From the NCBI RefSeq assembly GCF_002797415.1, contig NZ_KZ454944.1, positions 581,745-645,744 of the forward strand: a DNA stretch of 64,000 bases, read 5' to 3'. How positions within the stretch are numbered: position 1 is the stretch's first letter; each line of letters begins with the position of its first letter. This DNA is from Bacillus alkalisoli. GTDB taxonomy: Bacteria; Bacillota; Bacilli; Bacillales; Bacillaceae_I. The position numbers were made by a program, and so were the translations under genes. Below are positions 8,705 to 18,414 of the stretch, piece by piece. The notes under the pieces were generated by a model. That model worked only from the letters and a program-made list of their open reading frames with translations, was not told the origin of the DNA and made no database searches.

Positions 8705-10126
8705 ATGGGTATTAAAGAGGTCTTTAGTCGATTAAAAGATAATAGTAATCAACTTTTATTAATTTTTATCATTTTTCAACCTATTTTAGATATTTTAACA
8801 GCATTCAATATATACTATTTAGGTACAAGCATTACGGTAGGATTACTAGTGCGAATGGCCTTTTTACTATTTGGATTATTGTTTATTTTACTTTTCTCTG
8901 AAAGTCACTTGAAAAGACCGATTGGCGTTTATTTACTTTTTTTACTCTCAGTAGTTGGTATAGGATTTATAGGGAACTTTTTTTCTAAACCAGTATTTAA
9001 TATTTTTTATGAAGTGCAGTTCGTAGCTAAAGCATTATACTTTGTCGTTATGTTTCTATCGTACCTATTAATTTTTACTACACTACATACACACAAAGTA
9101 TTTGTAACTAAATTCCAGCAATACGTTGTCTATGCAATGACAATTGTAGGGGCAGTTTTATTGTTTACGTTTGTAACAGGTACTGGCTTTAACACATATG
9201 AGTACGGAAAAGCAGGAAATAAAGGTTGGTTCTATTCAGGAAATGAGTTAAGTGCCATACTATCCATCGGCTTCCCGTTTGTTATTATGTATGCTGTGAG
9301 AAAAATGAACGCCTGGAAGGAAATCTATTATTGGCTGCCTGCGTTAACTTTAGGCTTCTCCGCATTGATGTTAGGAACAAAAGTTGGTCATTTATCCATA
9401 TTATTAGTTTGTGGACTAACCCCTATCATTTTATTAATAGAATGGTTAAAGTCAGCAAAGTTAAAAGAAGATACGAAAGCAATTAAACGTAACTTAATCG
9501 TAAGTATTAGTGCCATTCTATTGTTTATCTTGTTAACTCCTATTACTCCTGCATATACTAATACGGCTGGCCATTACACTTCGGTTAATGAAAAGTTATT
9601 AGAAGAATTGTTGGAAGAAATGGAAGGGGAAAACGAAATAGATAATAAAGAATTGGAAGAAAATAATGCCTTAAAGGAAAAAATGGCAGAGAATAAATTC
9701 TTTAAGAATAAACTTGTTACAGTTTTACTGAGTAATAGAGATGTTTATTTATATCGTACACATACACATTTTGTTGCAGCTCCAATTCACCAAAAACTAT
9801 TCGGTTTAGGATATGCAGGAAATTGGGAAGACCATCCAAAATTGATTGAAATGGATTTCTTTGACTTATTTTATTCGTTCGGAATTATTGGTTTCATATT
9901 GTTTATTGCTCCATTTGTTATTACAGTATATTTATTAGTGAAAAATCTATTTGTGCTTAAATATAAAATGTTAAGAGCGGATGTATTATTCCCTTTAGTT
10001 TCGTTGGCATTAGCAATTGGTGCAGCCACAATAGCAGGACACGTATTATATGCTCCAGCTGTTAGTATATATGTGGCTGCTATACTTGCTTATTTATTAA
10101 ATCATTCTAATAAAATAGAAAACTGA
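8705..10126 (+). CDS. O-antigen polymerase/ligase-like membrane protein
   Basis: GGGGG (8695-8699) 5 nt upstream selects ATG 8705 over the TTG at 8693; the product is 473 residues. It has about ten or more hydrophobic segments and, between residues about 270 and 375, a large hydrophilic, Glu/Lys/Asn-rich extracytoplasmic loop (ELLEEMEGENEIDN). This is the architecture of the Wzy/WaaL/TuaE O-antigen ligase superfamily. The short motif HTHFVAAPIHQ-LFGLGYAG in the loop resembles the periplasmic catalytic region. Predicted role: polymerising lipid-linked repeat units of a wall polysaccharide on the outer membrane face. Neighbouring genes supply the other steps: WecC-like dehydrogenase, MurJ-like flippase, GT4 and TagO. 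Polymerase versus ligase cannot be separated by sequence alone. Confidence 0.8.
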   Translation: MGIKEVFSRLKDNSNQLLLIFIIFQPILDILTAFNIYYLGTSITVGLLVRMAFLLFGLLFILLFSESHLKRPIGVYLLFLLSVVGIGFIGNFFSKPVFNIFYEVQFVAKALYFVVMFLSYLLIFTTLHTHKVFVTKFQQYVVYAMTIVGAVLLFTFVTGTGFNTYEYGKAGNKGWFYSGNELSAILSIGFPFVIMYAVRKMNAWKEIYYWLPALTLGFSALMLGTKVGHLSILLVCGLTPIILLIEWLKSAKLKEDTKAIKRNLIVSISAILLFILLTPITPAYTNTAGHYTSVNEKLLEELLEEMEGENEIDNKELEENNALKEKMAENKFFKNKLVTVLLSNRDVYLYRTHTHFVAAPIHQKLFGLGYAGNWEDHPKLIEMDFFDLFYSFGIIGFILFIAPFVITVYLLVKNLFVLKYKMLRADVLFPLVSLALAIGAATIAGHVLYAPAVSIYVAAILAYLLNHSNKIEN

Positions 10127-10130
10127 TAAT

Positions 10131-10176
10131 AAAGAGTTGTTTTAGTAGGTTATAACTACTAAAACAACTCTTTTAC
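10131..10176 (+). terminator. Terminator after the polymerase-like gene
   Basis: AAAGAGTTGTTTTAGTAG pairs with CTACTAAAACAACTCTTT (18-bp perfect stem), followed by T-rich sequence. Confidence 0.9.
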
Positions 10177-10279
10177 TTTTTTTTACATTTTTTCAGGAAT
10201 GCTAAGCTAACTATAAGTAATATTTTTACAAAATAAAAGTAGTTATGTCGTACTATGTAAAAATTCTGAATATATCTAA

Positions 10280-10308
10280 TTGACTAAATTGTTTATATTC
10301 GATAAAAT
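10280..10308 (+). promoter_or_regulatory. sigA-type promoter of the S8/CWB2 protease gene
   Basis: TTGACT (10280-10285), a 17-bp spacer, then TAAAAT (10303-10308). It leaves a leader of about 135 nt before the start at 10451. Confidence 0.75.
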
Positions 10309-10350
10309 ATTGAAGTGTACTACAAAAAGGAATTAGTAGAAAGGAGTGGT

Positions 10351-10371
10351 ATGTTTTTGTATTTTTGGTAG
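10351..10371 (+). other. Putative 6-codon leader ORF (MFLYFW) plus hairpin
   Basis: AAAGGAG (10340-10346) precedes ATG at 10351 with a 4-nt gap; the ORF reads MFLYFW and stops at TAG 10369-10371. The stop is inside an inverted repeat, TGGTAGATT (10366-10374) against AATCTACCA (10381-10389). This could couple leader translation to folding upstream of the protease gene, but it is only 6 codons and may be chance. Confidence 0.3.
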
Positions 10372-10450
10372 ATTAGTATAAATCTACCAGTTCAACATAG
10401 AGAAACATACATACTTACTGAAATAAGATAATCATGGGGGAGGAAAAGTT

Positions 10451-13400
10451 TTGGGAAAGTATCGTAAATTGTTAGCATACGTAATGATTTTTTTATTAGT
10501 TTTTTCAAGCTTCCAATTTGGATTTGCAACTAATTCAAGTGCAAATGTATCCAAACAGGATCAGCTAAGAAATGCTTTAGAACAAGCGGGTTATGAAAAA
10601 GTAGAAGACGTAAAAGAAGAAGCGCTTCATCAATTTAGTGCAACAGATAAAGTAAGGGTAATCGTTGAATTATCGGGAGAAACTCCTATTGAGTACGCTA
10701 CAAAACAAGGGGTTTTATATAAAGAATTATCCGAAAGCACAAAAACAAGCCTTCATAACAAAGCGGTTTCTTTACAAGAAAGAGTAAAGACTGAAATCGG
10801 ATCTAAAGGTGTATCATTAAAAGAAATTAACTCTTTTAATACTGTATTTAACGGCTTCAGTGGTGAAGTTGCTTATGGCGACATCTCTAAAATCGAAGCG
10901 TTAAGTTCAGTTAGCAAAGTTTACTTAAGCAACGAGTATTATCCTCCAGAACCTCAAATGAATACAAGTCACGGTTTCATTCAATCCGCTTTAACATGGG
11001 GAGATGCAAAGTTTAAAGGAGAAGGGATGATCGTAGCTGTAATTGATTCAGGTATTGATCCATCTCATAAAGACTTTGTACTAAGCCCGGAAACGGACTT
11101 TACACTAACAAAGAATTTAGTTAATAGTTTAGTAGCTGAAAAAGGATTAAAAGGTAAATTCTTTACTGATAAAGTTCCTTACGGTTACAACTATTATGAT
11201 AAAAATCAACAAGTATTAGACTTAAATGCTGCAACTAATGACCATGGTATGCACGTTGCAGGAACAGTTGTTGCGAACGGAGAAATCTTCGGTGTTGCTC
11301 CAGAAGCACAAGTTTTAGGGATGAAAGTCTTCTCTAATGACCCTGTTATTGCAACAACTTGGTCAGATGTATACTTAGTGGCTATCGATGAAGCGATTAA
11401 ATTAGGTGCAGATGTACTTAACATGAGCTTAGGTTCTACTGCTTCTTTCTATGAGGTAGATAGCCCTGAAGATTTAGCTATTACACGTGCAGTTGAGAAC
11501 GGTATTGTAAGCTCTGTTTCAGCAGGTAACTCTGGACATATCGGTTATGGATTTTGGAATCCATTATTCCAAAACCCAGATATCGGTTTAGTTGGAGCTC
11601 CTGGATTAAATAGAGACACAATTCAAGTAGCTGCATCAGGTAACGTAGGCTACTTATATCAACACACTATCAATGTAGAAGGTAACGAAGATTTCACAGC
11701 TGTTGGTTATGGTATGGATAGTTGGGATGGTCTTGAAGGCGCAGAACTAGTGAGTTTAGGTGGTAAACTAGGACATCCTGCTGACTATGATGGTGTGGAT
11801 GTAGCAGGTAAAGTTGTAGTTATGCCACGTGGAGCTCTAACTTTCTTTGATAAAACAAAGAATGCTGCTGAAGCAGGAGCAAGTGGTATTATCGTTTATA
11901 ACCATAACCCTGCGGCATTTTTCTGGGAAAACCAAGGTGGATGGCACATTCCATTCATGAAAATTCAAGTTGAAGATGGAGCTGCATTAGAAGCTGCATT
12001 AGAAGCTGGTGGAACAACTCTTGAAGTGGAAGAATTAAAGCGCTCCGAGGATCCTGAATTTGGTCGTATGACTGAATTCACTTCGTGGGGAACTACTCCA
12101 AGTTTAGAATTAAAGCCAGAGCTTACTGCTCCAGGTGGAAATATTAACTCTACTATGTCTAATAACAAGTATGCAGTTAAGAGTGGTACTTCAATGGCAG
12201 CTCCACACGTAGCTGGTGGTGCGGCATTAGTACAACAATACTTAAAATCTGATGAGCGTTTTACAGATTTAACTGCAGGCGACCGTACTAGACTTGCGAA
12301 AGTTTTATTAATGAACACGGGTAAAGTTATTAATGATCTAAATGATCAGCCATTCTCACCACGTCGTCAAGGTGCTGGTATGATGCAAACATTTAGCGCA
12401 GTTGATACACCAGTTTATGTTGTTTCAAAAGAAACAAATGAAGGTAAAGTAGAGCTTTATGACTTCGAAAACAAAGTTGTATCCTTTACACTAACAGCAA
12501 AAAATATTTCTGATGAGACAGTAAAGTATGATGTAGATGTAAGAACTCTTACTGATACATTTGCAGTAGATTCATATGGTGACGATATTAACGCATTAAT
12601 CGCAGGTGACTTTGAAGGGGTGAAAGTTACTGCTCCATCAACAGTTACAGTTCCAGCAGGTGACTCTGTTGACTTTACTGTAACGTTAGATTTAACAAAT
12701 GCAAAAATACCTGGATTAGGTAAACTTCAAGAAGATATTTTTGTTGAAGGTTTCGTAACATTAACGGATGAAAAAGGTATTGAAGCAGAATTATCTGTAC
12801 CATTCTTAGGATTCTATGGTAAATGGGATCGTCCAGCTATTCTAGACGGATTAGGCTTCTTTGGTGAAACAAAGTATTATGGCCTTCCTGGTGACATGGT
12901 ATCTACACTTAATGGAGGATTATATTTAACTCCAGTACTTCAAGATGGCGATGAGAAGTATTATGCAATTAACCCTAATGTTGATGCTGGATATTTCACT
13001 AATATTCGTCCATACATTTCATTCTTGAGAAATGCGAAAGAAGTGCAATTTAACGTATTAAGCGAAGATGAAAAATCTCTACGTACTATATTACGTCAAG
13101 AAAACGTGCGTAAAAACTTCATCAACGGTGGATCAGGTTCATCTGTTTCAAATATTGCAACTCGTACTTGGGATGGAACAGTAAACAATAAAACTGTTGA
13201 AGACGGAAAGTACTACTATGAAATTAAAGGGAAAGTCGACTATGCTGGTGCGGGATGGCAGTCTTATAAATTCCCTGTTGTAGTAGACTCTACTGGTCCA
13301 GTAATCGATGCAACAATCCAGAATAAAGTTTTATCTTGGAATGTTGAAGATGCTGGTGTTGGTGTAGATTTAATTGGTATTTATGTAAACGGAACTCTTG

Positions 13401-14974
13401 TAACCGAATCGAAAGATACTGAAGGCACACTTGATATGAGTGAAGTGGATAGCGCTTCTCTAATCGAAATTGCTGCATTTGACAGAGTTGGAAACTACAG
13501 CGAGAAAGTAGCTAGTATAAATGACTCTTCTTTACCATCAGTAGTGGTAGGTCAAAGCACTCCTGTTTTAGGTGGATTCTATACTAGTTATGAAGTACCG
13601 GTAGCTGGATATGCTACAGACAACGTGAAAGTTGCGTCTGTAACTGTAAACGGTGTAGAAGCAGCTTTAACGTACACTGAAGGTAGATACTATTTTGATA
13701 CGGTTGCTACTTTCACTTCTGAAGGAGAAAAAGATATCATTGTAACAGCAACGGACTTAGAAGGTAACGAATTCTCTATTAACCGTGTTGTATACATTGA
13801 TACAACTGCTCCGACATTAGAAGTGAAAGTTCCTAAATTTGTAGACCATGACGTAGAAGAAGTAACGGCAACATTCCATTTAAAAGATAACTATGACTAT
13901 TTATCTTTAGCTATTAATGGAAGTCAAGAATTTTTGCGAGCAAGTTATCGTATTGTTCCTGCAAATGTAACTTTTGAAAACACATTACCATTGCAAATAG
14001 GTTACAACACATTCAACGTTGTATTAACGGATGCTGCAGGCCATACTGCTGTAGAAAAAGTAACAATCTATCGTAACGAGAGCGAAGAACGCGTGGACCG
14101 TGTAAGCGGTACAAGCCGTTACGAAACAGCTGTTGAGTTAAGTAAAGCTGGATGGGAAACTTCTGATGTAGTTGTAATCGCTCGTGGAGATGATTATGCG
14201 GATGCATTAGCTGGTGTTCCTTTAGCTAAAAAACATGATGCTCCACTTCTATTAACTGGTACAAAAACATTACCAGCTGTAACAAAAGCTGAAATTGCAC
14301 GTCTTGGTGCGAAAACAGTTTATGTTTTAGGTGGAACTGGTGCTGTTAGTGCTGAAGTAGAAGCTGCGCTAAAAGCAGAAGGCGTTAATGTTAAACGTAT
14401 TTCTGGTGCGAACAGATATGCAACGGCTGCTGCAATTGCATTCGAAGTAGCTCCACAAGGTGCAAACAATGGGGTAGTAGTAGTAAATGGAACGAACTTC
14501 CCAGATGCATTAGCTGTTGCTTCATACGCTGCACAAAATGGTATGCCTATCTTATTAACAAACGGTAAGGCGTTACCACAACAAACTCAATCTGCTTTAG
14601 TTGGACTTGCTCCAAAGAAATCGATTGTAGTTGGTGGAACATTGGCGGTATCTAACAACGAATTAGCAAGTTTACCAAACCCAACTCGTATTGGTGGTAA
14701 GAATAGATATGAAACGGCATTAAATGTTGTTAAGCACTTCAACAACGATGCAGACCATTTCTATGTTGCTACTGGTAGACAGTTTGCAGATGCACTTGCT
14801 GGCGCTGCAAGCGCTGCAAAAGATGGAACTGGTATGTTATTAGTAGGTAACAACGTTCCTGCTGAAGTAGAAACTTTTGTAAAAGAAAACGGCGTAGAAA
14901 CATTAACAGTTGTTGGTGGAACTATTGCTATATCTACTGAAGTTTACAATAAGTTAGTTAGCTTATTGAAATAA
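10451..14974 (+). CDS. Cell-wall-bound subtilisin-like (S8) serine protease with PA domain and three CWB2 repeats
   Basis: TTG start behind GGGGGAGGAAAAG; 1507 residues. A signal peptide (LAYVMIFLLVFSSFQFGFA) is followed by an inhibitor-I9-like propeptide (about 60-160). The S8 domain holds Asp199 (VIDSGIDPSH), His265 (NDHGMHVAGT) and Ser581 (GTSMAAPHVAGG), with a PA insert at about 395-520 (VVVMPRGALTFFDKTKNAAEAGASG). Beta-sandwich segments (about 690-1210, Fn3-like and Ig-like) lead to three CWB2 repeats from about residue 1213 (VSGTSRYETAVELSK, ISGANRYATAAAIAF, IGGKNRYETALNVVK). It is far longer than Vpr-type proteases because of the added anchor. Predicted to be exported by Sec and held in the wall; substrates unknown. 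It is monocistronic between a sigA-type promoter and a terminator. Confidence 0.95.
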   Translation: MGKYRKLLAYVMIFLLVFSSFQFGFATNSSANVSKQDQLRNALEQAGYEKVEDVKEEALHQFSATDKVRVIVELSGETPIEYATKQGVLYKELSESTKTSLHNKAVSLQERVKTEIGSKGVSLKEINSFNTVFNGFSGEVAYGDISKIEALSSVSKVYLSNEYYPPEPQMNTSHGFIQSALTWGDAKFKGEGMIVAVIDSGIDPSHKDFVLSPETDFTLTKNLVNSLVAEKGLKGKFFTDKVPYGYNYYDKNQQVLDLNAATNDHGMHVAGTVVANGEIFGVAPEAQVLGMKVFSNDPVIATTWSDVYLVAIDEAIKLGADVLNMSLGSTASFYEVDSPEDLAITRAVENGIVSSVSAGNSGHIGYGFWNPLFQNPDIGLVGAPGLNRDTIQVAASGNVGYLYQHTINVEGNEDFTAVGYGMDSWDGLEGAELVSLGGKLGHPADYDGVDVAGKVVVMPRGALTFFDKTKNAAEAGASGIIVYNHNPAAFFWENQGGWHIPFMKIQVEDGAALEAALEAGGTTLEVEELKRSEDPEFGRMTEFTSWGTTPSLELKPELTAPGGNINSTMSNNKYAVKSGTSMAAPHVAGGAALVQQYLKSDERFTDLTAGDRTRLAKVLLMNTGKVINDLNDQPFSPRRQGAGMMQTFSAVDTPVYVVSKETNEGKVELYDFENKVVSFTLTAKNISDETVKYDVDVRTLTDTFAVDSYGDDINALIAGDFEGVKVTAPSTVTVPAGDSVDFTVTLDLTNAKIPGLGKLQEDIFVEGFVTLTDEKGIEAELSVPFLGFYGKWDRPAILDGLGFFGETKYYGLPGDMVSTLNGGLYLTPVLQDGDEKYYAINPNVDAGYFTNIRPYISFLRNAKEVQFNVLSEDEKSLRTILRQENVRKNFINGGSGSSVSNIATRTWDGTVNNKTVEDGKYYYEIKGKVDYAGAGWQSYKFPVVVDSTGPVIDATIQNKVLSWNVEDAGVGVDLIGIYVNGTLVTESKDTEGTLDMSEVDSASLIEIAAFDRVGNYSEKVASINDSSLPSVVVGQSTPVLGGFYTSYEVPVAGYATDNVKVASVTVNGVEAALTYTEGRYYFDTVATFTSEGEKDIIVTATDLEGNEFSINRVVYIDTTAPTLEVKVPKFVDHDVEEVTATFHLKDNYDYLSLAINGSQEFLRASYRIVPANVTFENTLPLQIGYNTFNVVLTDAAGHTAVEKVTIYRNESEERVDRVSGTSRYETAVELSKAGWETSDVVVIARGDDYADALAGVPLAKKHDAPLLLTGTKTLPAVTKAEIARLGAKTVYVLGGTGAVSAEVEAALKAEGVNVKRISGANRYATAAAIAFEVAPQGANNGVVVVNGTNFPDALAVASYAAQNGMPILLTNGKALPQQTQSALVGLAPKKSIVVGGTLAVSNNELASLPNPTRIGGKNRYETALNVVKHFNNDADHFYVATGRQFADALAGAASAAKDGTGMLLVGNNVPAEVETFVKENGVETLTVVGGTIAISTEVYNKLVSLLK

Positions 14975-14985
14975 TTAGTAATAGG

Positions 14986-15020
14986 AAAAGTTGTCTGGTA
15001 TTCCAGGCGGCTTTTTCTTT
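14986..15020 (+). terminator. Terminator after the S8/CWB2 protease
   Basis: AAAAGTTGTCTGG pairs with CCAGGCGGCTTTTT using three G-T wobbles, 4-nt loop, T-rich tail. Confidence 0.7.
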
Positions 15021-15214
15021 TGCGCTAAAAAGACAAAAATATATTTCAACCTCATTTAGTTAAATGAACTCGTCTAATTTTTTAAAAAATATTATCTTAA
15101 TCTAGCACTTAGTAGCTACTTCGATTTTATACACTATTAAACTAGTTCATAATAATGAAGTTATTGGGTAATTTTTCAATTAAAATAGTACTCTATTTCG
15201 ACAAAAATAGGTGG

Positions 15215-15220
15215 TATAAT
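15215..15220 (+). promoter_or_regulatory. -10 element upstream of the CWB2 amidase
   Basis: TATAAT within GGTGGTATAATATAAC; no good -35 at 16-18 bp (TCGACA lies only 11 bp away). It supports the downstream GTG start. Confidence 0.4.
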
Positions 15221-15268
15221 ATAACAAGATTCGTCATTTATTACAATTTAGGGGGTTTTGTTACAAAA

Positions 15269-17347
15269 GTGAGTAAGTTAAGAGTTTTATTTTTAATGGG
15301 AGTTTTGTTGTTAGTTTTTCCGCTATCGACTTTGGCAGAGAAAGTATTAGTTATTGATCCTGGACATGGAGGACGATTTCCAGGCACATGTGGTTTAACA
15401 GGTGCACAAACTGGATATTGTGAAAAAAGCGCTGCATTAGATATTGCTTTAAAACTAAGAGATGCGCTGAAAAATACAGATATCAAAGTCTATATGACGA
15501 GAAGTACAGATGTTCACTTTGCCCAAACAAATGCAGAGGACTTAGCAGAAAGAACTAGAGTAGCAAATTCATTTGTTCAAGGAAACCATGATAATAGTCT
15601 GCTTCTTTCGATTCATCACAATGCGGTACCATCTAATCCACACGTTAGAGGATTAGAAACGTATTATTATGATGGTATTAACCATTACAATCCAACATAT
15701 CCTCCTGACCCTATGCAGTTAACTTTAGTAAATGAAAATAAACGTTTTGCTGACTTCGTACATTCCGAAGTGTTAAAGAAAACGGGATTAATAGATAGAA
15801 AGGTTCGTAATACGCAAAGTTTCTTCGTGATAAGAAATGCACAAATGCCAGCTGTATTAGTTGAATTAGGTTATATGACTAATAGAGATGAGGAAAGATT
15901 AATTAGAACTACAACTTTTCAACAACAATCTGCAGATGCATTAGCAAAAGCAGTTATTGATTATTTTAAAGTATTCGAAGTCTTTGATGAAAAAGGGAAA
16001 AAGCTTGCTACATTTAAATCAAGAGATGAAGCGTTAACATATGCAGGAAACCAAAAAACGTTCGTAAAAGTATTCGATAAAGACAAACAACAATTTATTT
16101 ATACTAGTGATAAATTCCATGTGTTTAACAAATTAGGTACTAAATTAGGTGAATTCACTAATGAACGTGATGCGATATCTTTTGCTGAAAAACAAAGTAA
16201 TGTAAGGGTTGTTCAAGATAGAACGAACTTTATTTTATGGTCAAACTATATCCCAACGAAGTATGAAGCATACAACGGTAATACTTTAGTAGGTAGTTAT
16301 GTAGACTACTTCCAAGCGGAGTCGGTTGCTAAGCAATATACAAATGCTAAAGTAGTTACTATTCCTTCTAACAATGTAGTATGGACGAATAATTCGAATA
16401 TAAAAGTTGATAGAGTTGTAGCTGTTAAAAGAATTTCCGGTGCAAGTCGATATGCTACTGCACTAGAAATTTCAAAAGAAATGTATCCAAATGGATTTGC
16501 AAATGATAAGGAACATAAAACGGTTATTCTAGCTACTGGAGAGCATTTTGCCGATGCGTTATCAGCAGGCCCATTAACATCTAAATATGGAAATGCACCA
16601 ATATTACTGACAAAATCTACTGGACTAAATCCAGAAGTTCTAGCAGAAATTAATCGATTAAATGCAAATCATGTTGTAATAGTTGGTGGAACAATAGCTG
16701 TTAAAGAAGAAACAGAAAAAACATTAATAAATGCAGGTTTAAGTACGACAAGATTGAGTGGTGCAAATCGATATGCGACCAATGCAGCCATCCTTACAGA
16801 GCTTGGTCAAACAAATGGTATGTTTGTTGCTTCAGGTAGTAACTATGCAGATGCATTAGCGGCAGCGCCTATTGCAGCAGCTAATGGTTGGGGAATTCTG
16901 TTAACTGCTCCTAACGAGATTACAAATGAGGCATTATCTTTTGTGAAAAACAAAGAAACCGTAATTGTTGGAGGAACACTTGCTATTTCGCCTTCAGTGG
17001 AACAGAAAGTAAAAGGAAGTGCAACTTCTAGTAAAGTCACAAGGCTATCTGGTCCTAACAGATACGATACACTTGCAAGCTTATTGTGGCATTTTGACGG
17101 AGTATTCACTGGAGAATCTATTTTACTTTCAACAGGTCAAAACTTCCCAGATGCATTAGCAGCGGCACCGTTAGCTATTCATAATGGAGCACCACTCGTG
17201 TTAACTAGTGCAACTAGAAACCAAAATGTAGAATCTTATTTAATGTCTTATGGTGCTAAAAATCGCATTAATACATTAAAGCCTATTGGTGGTACAGAAG
17301 CGGTAAGTAATAGTACAATTGATGTTGTGAGAAATAGAGTAAAATAA
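15269..17347 (+). CDS. N-acetylmuramoyl-L-alanine amidase (Amidase_3) with three CWB2 repeats
   Basis: The frame is open from ATG 15155, but a TATAAT (15215-15220) lies in that extension. GGGGG at 15251-15255 precedes GTG 15269, after which a clean signal peptide begins (VLFLMGVLLLVFPLSTLA), so 692 residues is preferred; the 13-nt gap from the G run is long. Amidase_3 zinc and catalytic residues are visible: His33 (DPGHGG), Glu52 (EKSAALD), His116 (SIHHNA) and Glu199 (VELGYMTN). A middle region (about 235-375) has three related segments of about 45 residues (VFDEKGKKLATFKSRDEA-type). Three CWB2 repeats complete it. It cleaves the MurNAc-L-Ala bond, as CwlB/LytC does. Likely a surface autolysin bound to the polymer made by neighbouring genes. 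Confidence 0.93.
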   Translation: MSKLRVLFLMGVLLLVFPLSTLAEKVLVIDPGHGGRFPGTCGLTGAQTGYCEKSAALDIALKLRDALKNTDIKVYMTRSTDVHFAQTNAEDLAERTRVANSFVQGNHDNSLLLSIHHNAVPSNPHVRGLETYYYDGINHYNPTYPPDPMQLTLVNENKRFADFVHSEVLKKTGLIDRKVRNTQSFFVIRNAQMPAVLVELGYMTNRDEERLIRTTTFQQQSADALAKAVIDYFKVFEVFDEKGKKLATFKSRDEALTYAGNQKTFVKVFDKDKQQFIYTSDKFHVFNKLGTKLGEFTNERDAISFAEKQSNVRVVQDRTNFILWSNYIPTKYEAYNGNTLVGSYVDYFQAESVAKQYTNAKVVTIPSNNVVWTNNSNIKVDRVVAVKRISGASRYATALEISKEMYPNGFANDKEHKTVILATGEHFADALSAGPLTSKYGNAPILLTKSTGLNPEVLAEINRLNANHVVIVGGTIAVKEETEKTLINAGLSTTRLSGANRYATNAAILTELGQTNGMFVASGSNYADALAAAPIAAANGWGILLTAPNEITNEALSFVKNKETVIVGGTLAISPSVEQKVKGSATSSKVTRLSGPNRYDTLASLLWHFDGVFTGESILLSTGQNFPDALAAAPLAIHNGAPLVLTSATRNQNVESYLMSYGAKNRINTLKPIGGTEAVSNSTIDVVRNRVK

Positions 17348-17377
17348 GTTTTGTGTAAAATTAGAGTAGAATAAGAT

Positions 17378-17424
17378 AAAGAACTCGATAGTGCCTTCTA
17401 AGGCATGTATATCGAGTTCTCTTT
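17378..17424 (+). terminator. Terminator after the CWB2 amidase
   Basis: AAAGAACTCGAT pairs with ATCGAGTTCTCTTT around a smaller inner hairpin (TGCCTT/AAGGCA). Confidence 0.8.
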
Positions 17425-17444
17425 ATGAAAGGTGATGACTGATA

Positions 17445-18149
17445 ATGAAAAAATTCTTTATGCTACTCATAACTTGTAGCTTAATAGTTATTGTTATTGG
17501 CTGTAAAAATAGCGTAGAAGAAACGAAAAAAGACGTAGAACAGCGTGTAGATGAAAAAGAGGAAGAAACGTTAACTGAAAATGAGGGGCAAGAAGAAGAC
17601 GTTGAAGAGGATAATGAGAGCCCGTCTAATCATGACGTAGATAAGTTGGTTGGACTTCAATTATATAAACCAACCGTTGGCATGAAGAAGACATTCACGG
17701 ATGGAGAAGAACCTATTCTGACAGAGTTTGTTATCGCAGAAAACGAAGACTTCATACAATTCGCCTATGTTATTGGTGGACATGCGGGTACTCAAATTTT
17801 TAAATGGACAGAAAATGAGATAACACTCGTATATGATGAAGAAGCTACTGACTATGAAAAGAGTATGTTAGACACATTTGCTTCATCTAATAATATTGAA
17901 GTGGTACTTAGCTTAGATGAGACAGCAAAAGCTAGTTGGGAACTAATTGAGACAAACTCTGTGGTGGAAGTTCCTTATGGCACTTTTGAACAAGTTTATG
18001 TGGTGAAAAAAATAACTGACGAAGTAGAAGGTGCAGAAACGATTTATACTCGTTACTATGCTCCGAAATATGGATTAATAAAAGAAACATTTGAAGTAAC
18101 TGGGGAGTATGGATATAAAGGTGAAACGTTACTTAGCAATATCGAGTGA
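17445..18149 (+). CDS. Hypothetical lipoprotein
   Basis: Begins MKKFFMLLITCSLIVIVIGCKN, a lipoprotein signal peptide with lipobox VIGC, so the mature protein is tethered to the outer face of the membrane at Cys20. A Glu/Asp-rich, probably unstructured linker (about residues 23-65) precedes a globular region of about 165 residues with no motif I recognise (GMKKTFTDGEEP, FKWTENEITLVYDEE, RYYAPKYGLIKETFE). Its pattern resembles membrane-anchored beta-rich proteins of unknown function. ATG 17445 follows GAAAGGTGATG. It is flanked by terminators on both sides and thus probably monocistronic. Confidence 0.8.
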   Translation: MKKFFMLLITCSLIVIVIGCKNSVEETKKDVEQRVDEKEEETLTENEGQEEDVEEDNESPSNHDVDKLVGLQLYKPTVGMKKTFTDGEEPILTEFVIAENEDFIQFAYVIGGHAGTQIFKWTENEITLVYDEEATDYEKSMLDTFASSNNIEVVLSLDETAKASWELIETNSVVEVPYGTFEQVYVVKKITDEVEGAETIYTRYYAPKYGLIKETFEVTGEYGYKGETLLSNIE

Positions 18150-18151
18150 AT

Positions 18152-18186
18152 GAAAGGCTGTCCGAATTGGACAGCCTTTCTGTTTA
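18152..18186 (+). terminator. Terminator after the lipoprotein gene
   Basis: AAAGGCTGTCC pairs with GGACAGCCTTT across GAATT, followed by CTGTTT. Confidence 0.85.
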
Positions 18187-18414
18187 GAAAGCTTCATAAG
18201 ACGTCTACTTCCGATAAGACAACAACGGTGTGTTATCTTATTTCTCTCTTGAACCTTCAAGTGTTGACTCCGATGAACTGTCGCTTTGAAAATATGTTCT
18301 TAAGTTCTAAATATATTGTAGAAAAAATGGTGTTATGGTATCGTGATTTCAGTGTAGTTTTTTATAGAAAAAGCTGTGTTATAGCTTAGTGTTGATAATT
18401 TTATACTAATACAT

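Noticed and set aside
15155-15268. N-terminal extension of the CWB2 amidase from ATG 15155
   Set aside because: It contains a -10 element and would bury the signal peptide behind 38 extra residues.
18150-18389. 79-codon ORF after the lipoprotein gene
   Set aside because: It begins inside the terminator hairpin, has no ribosome binding site and its translation shows no domain or bias.
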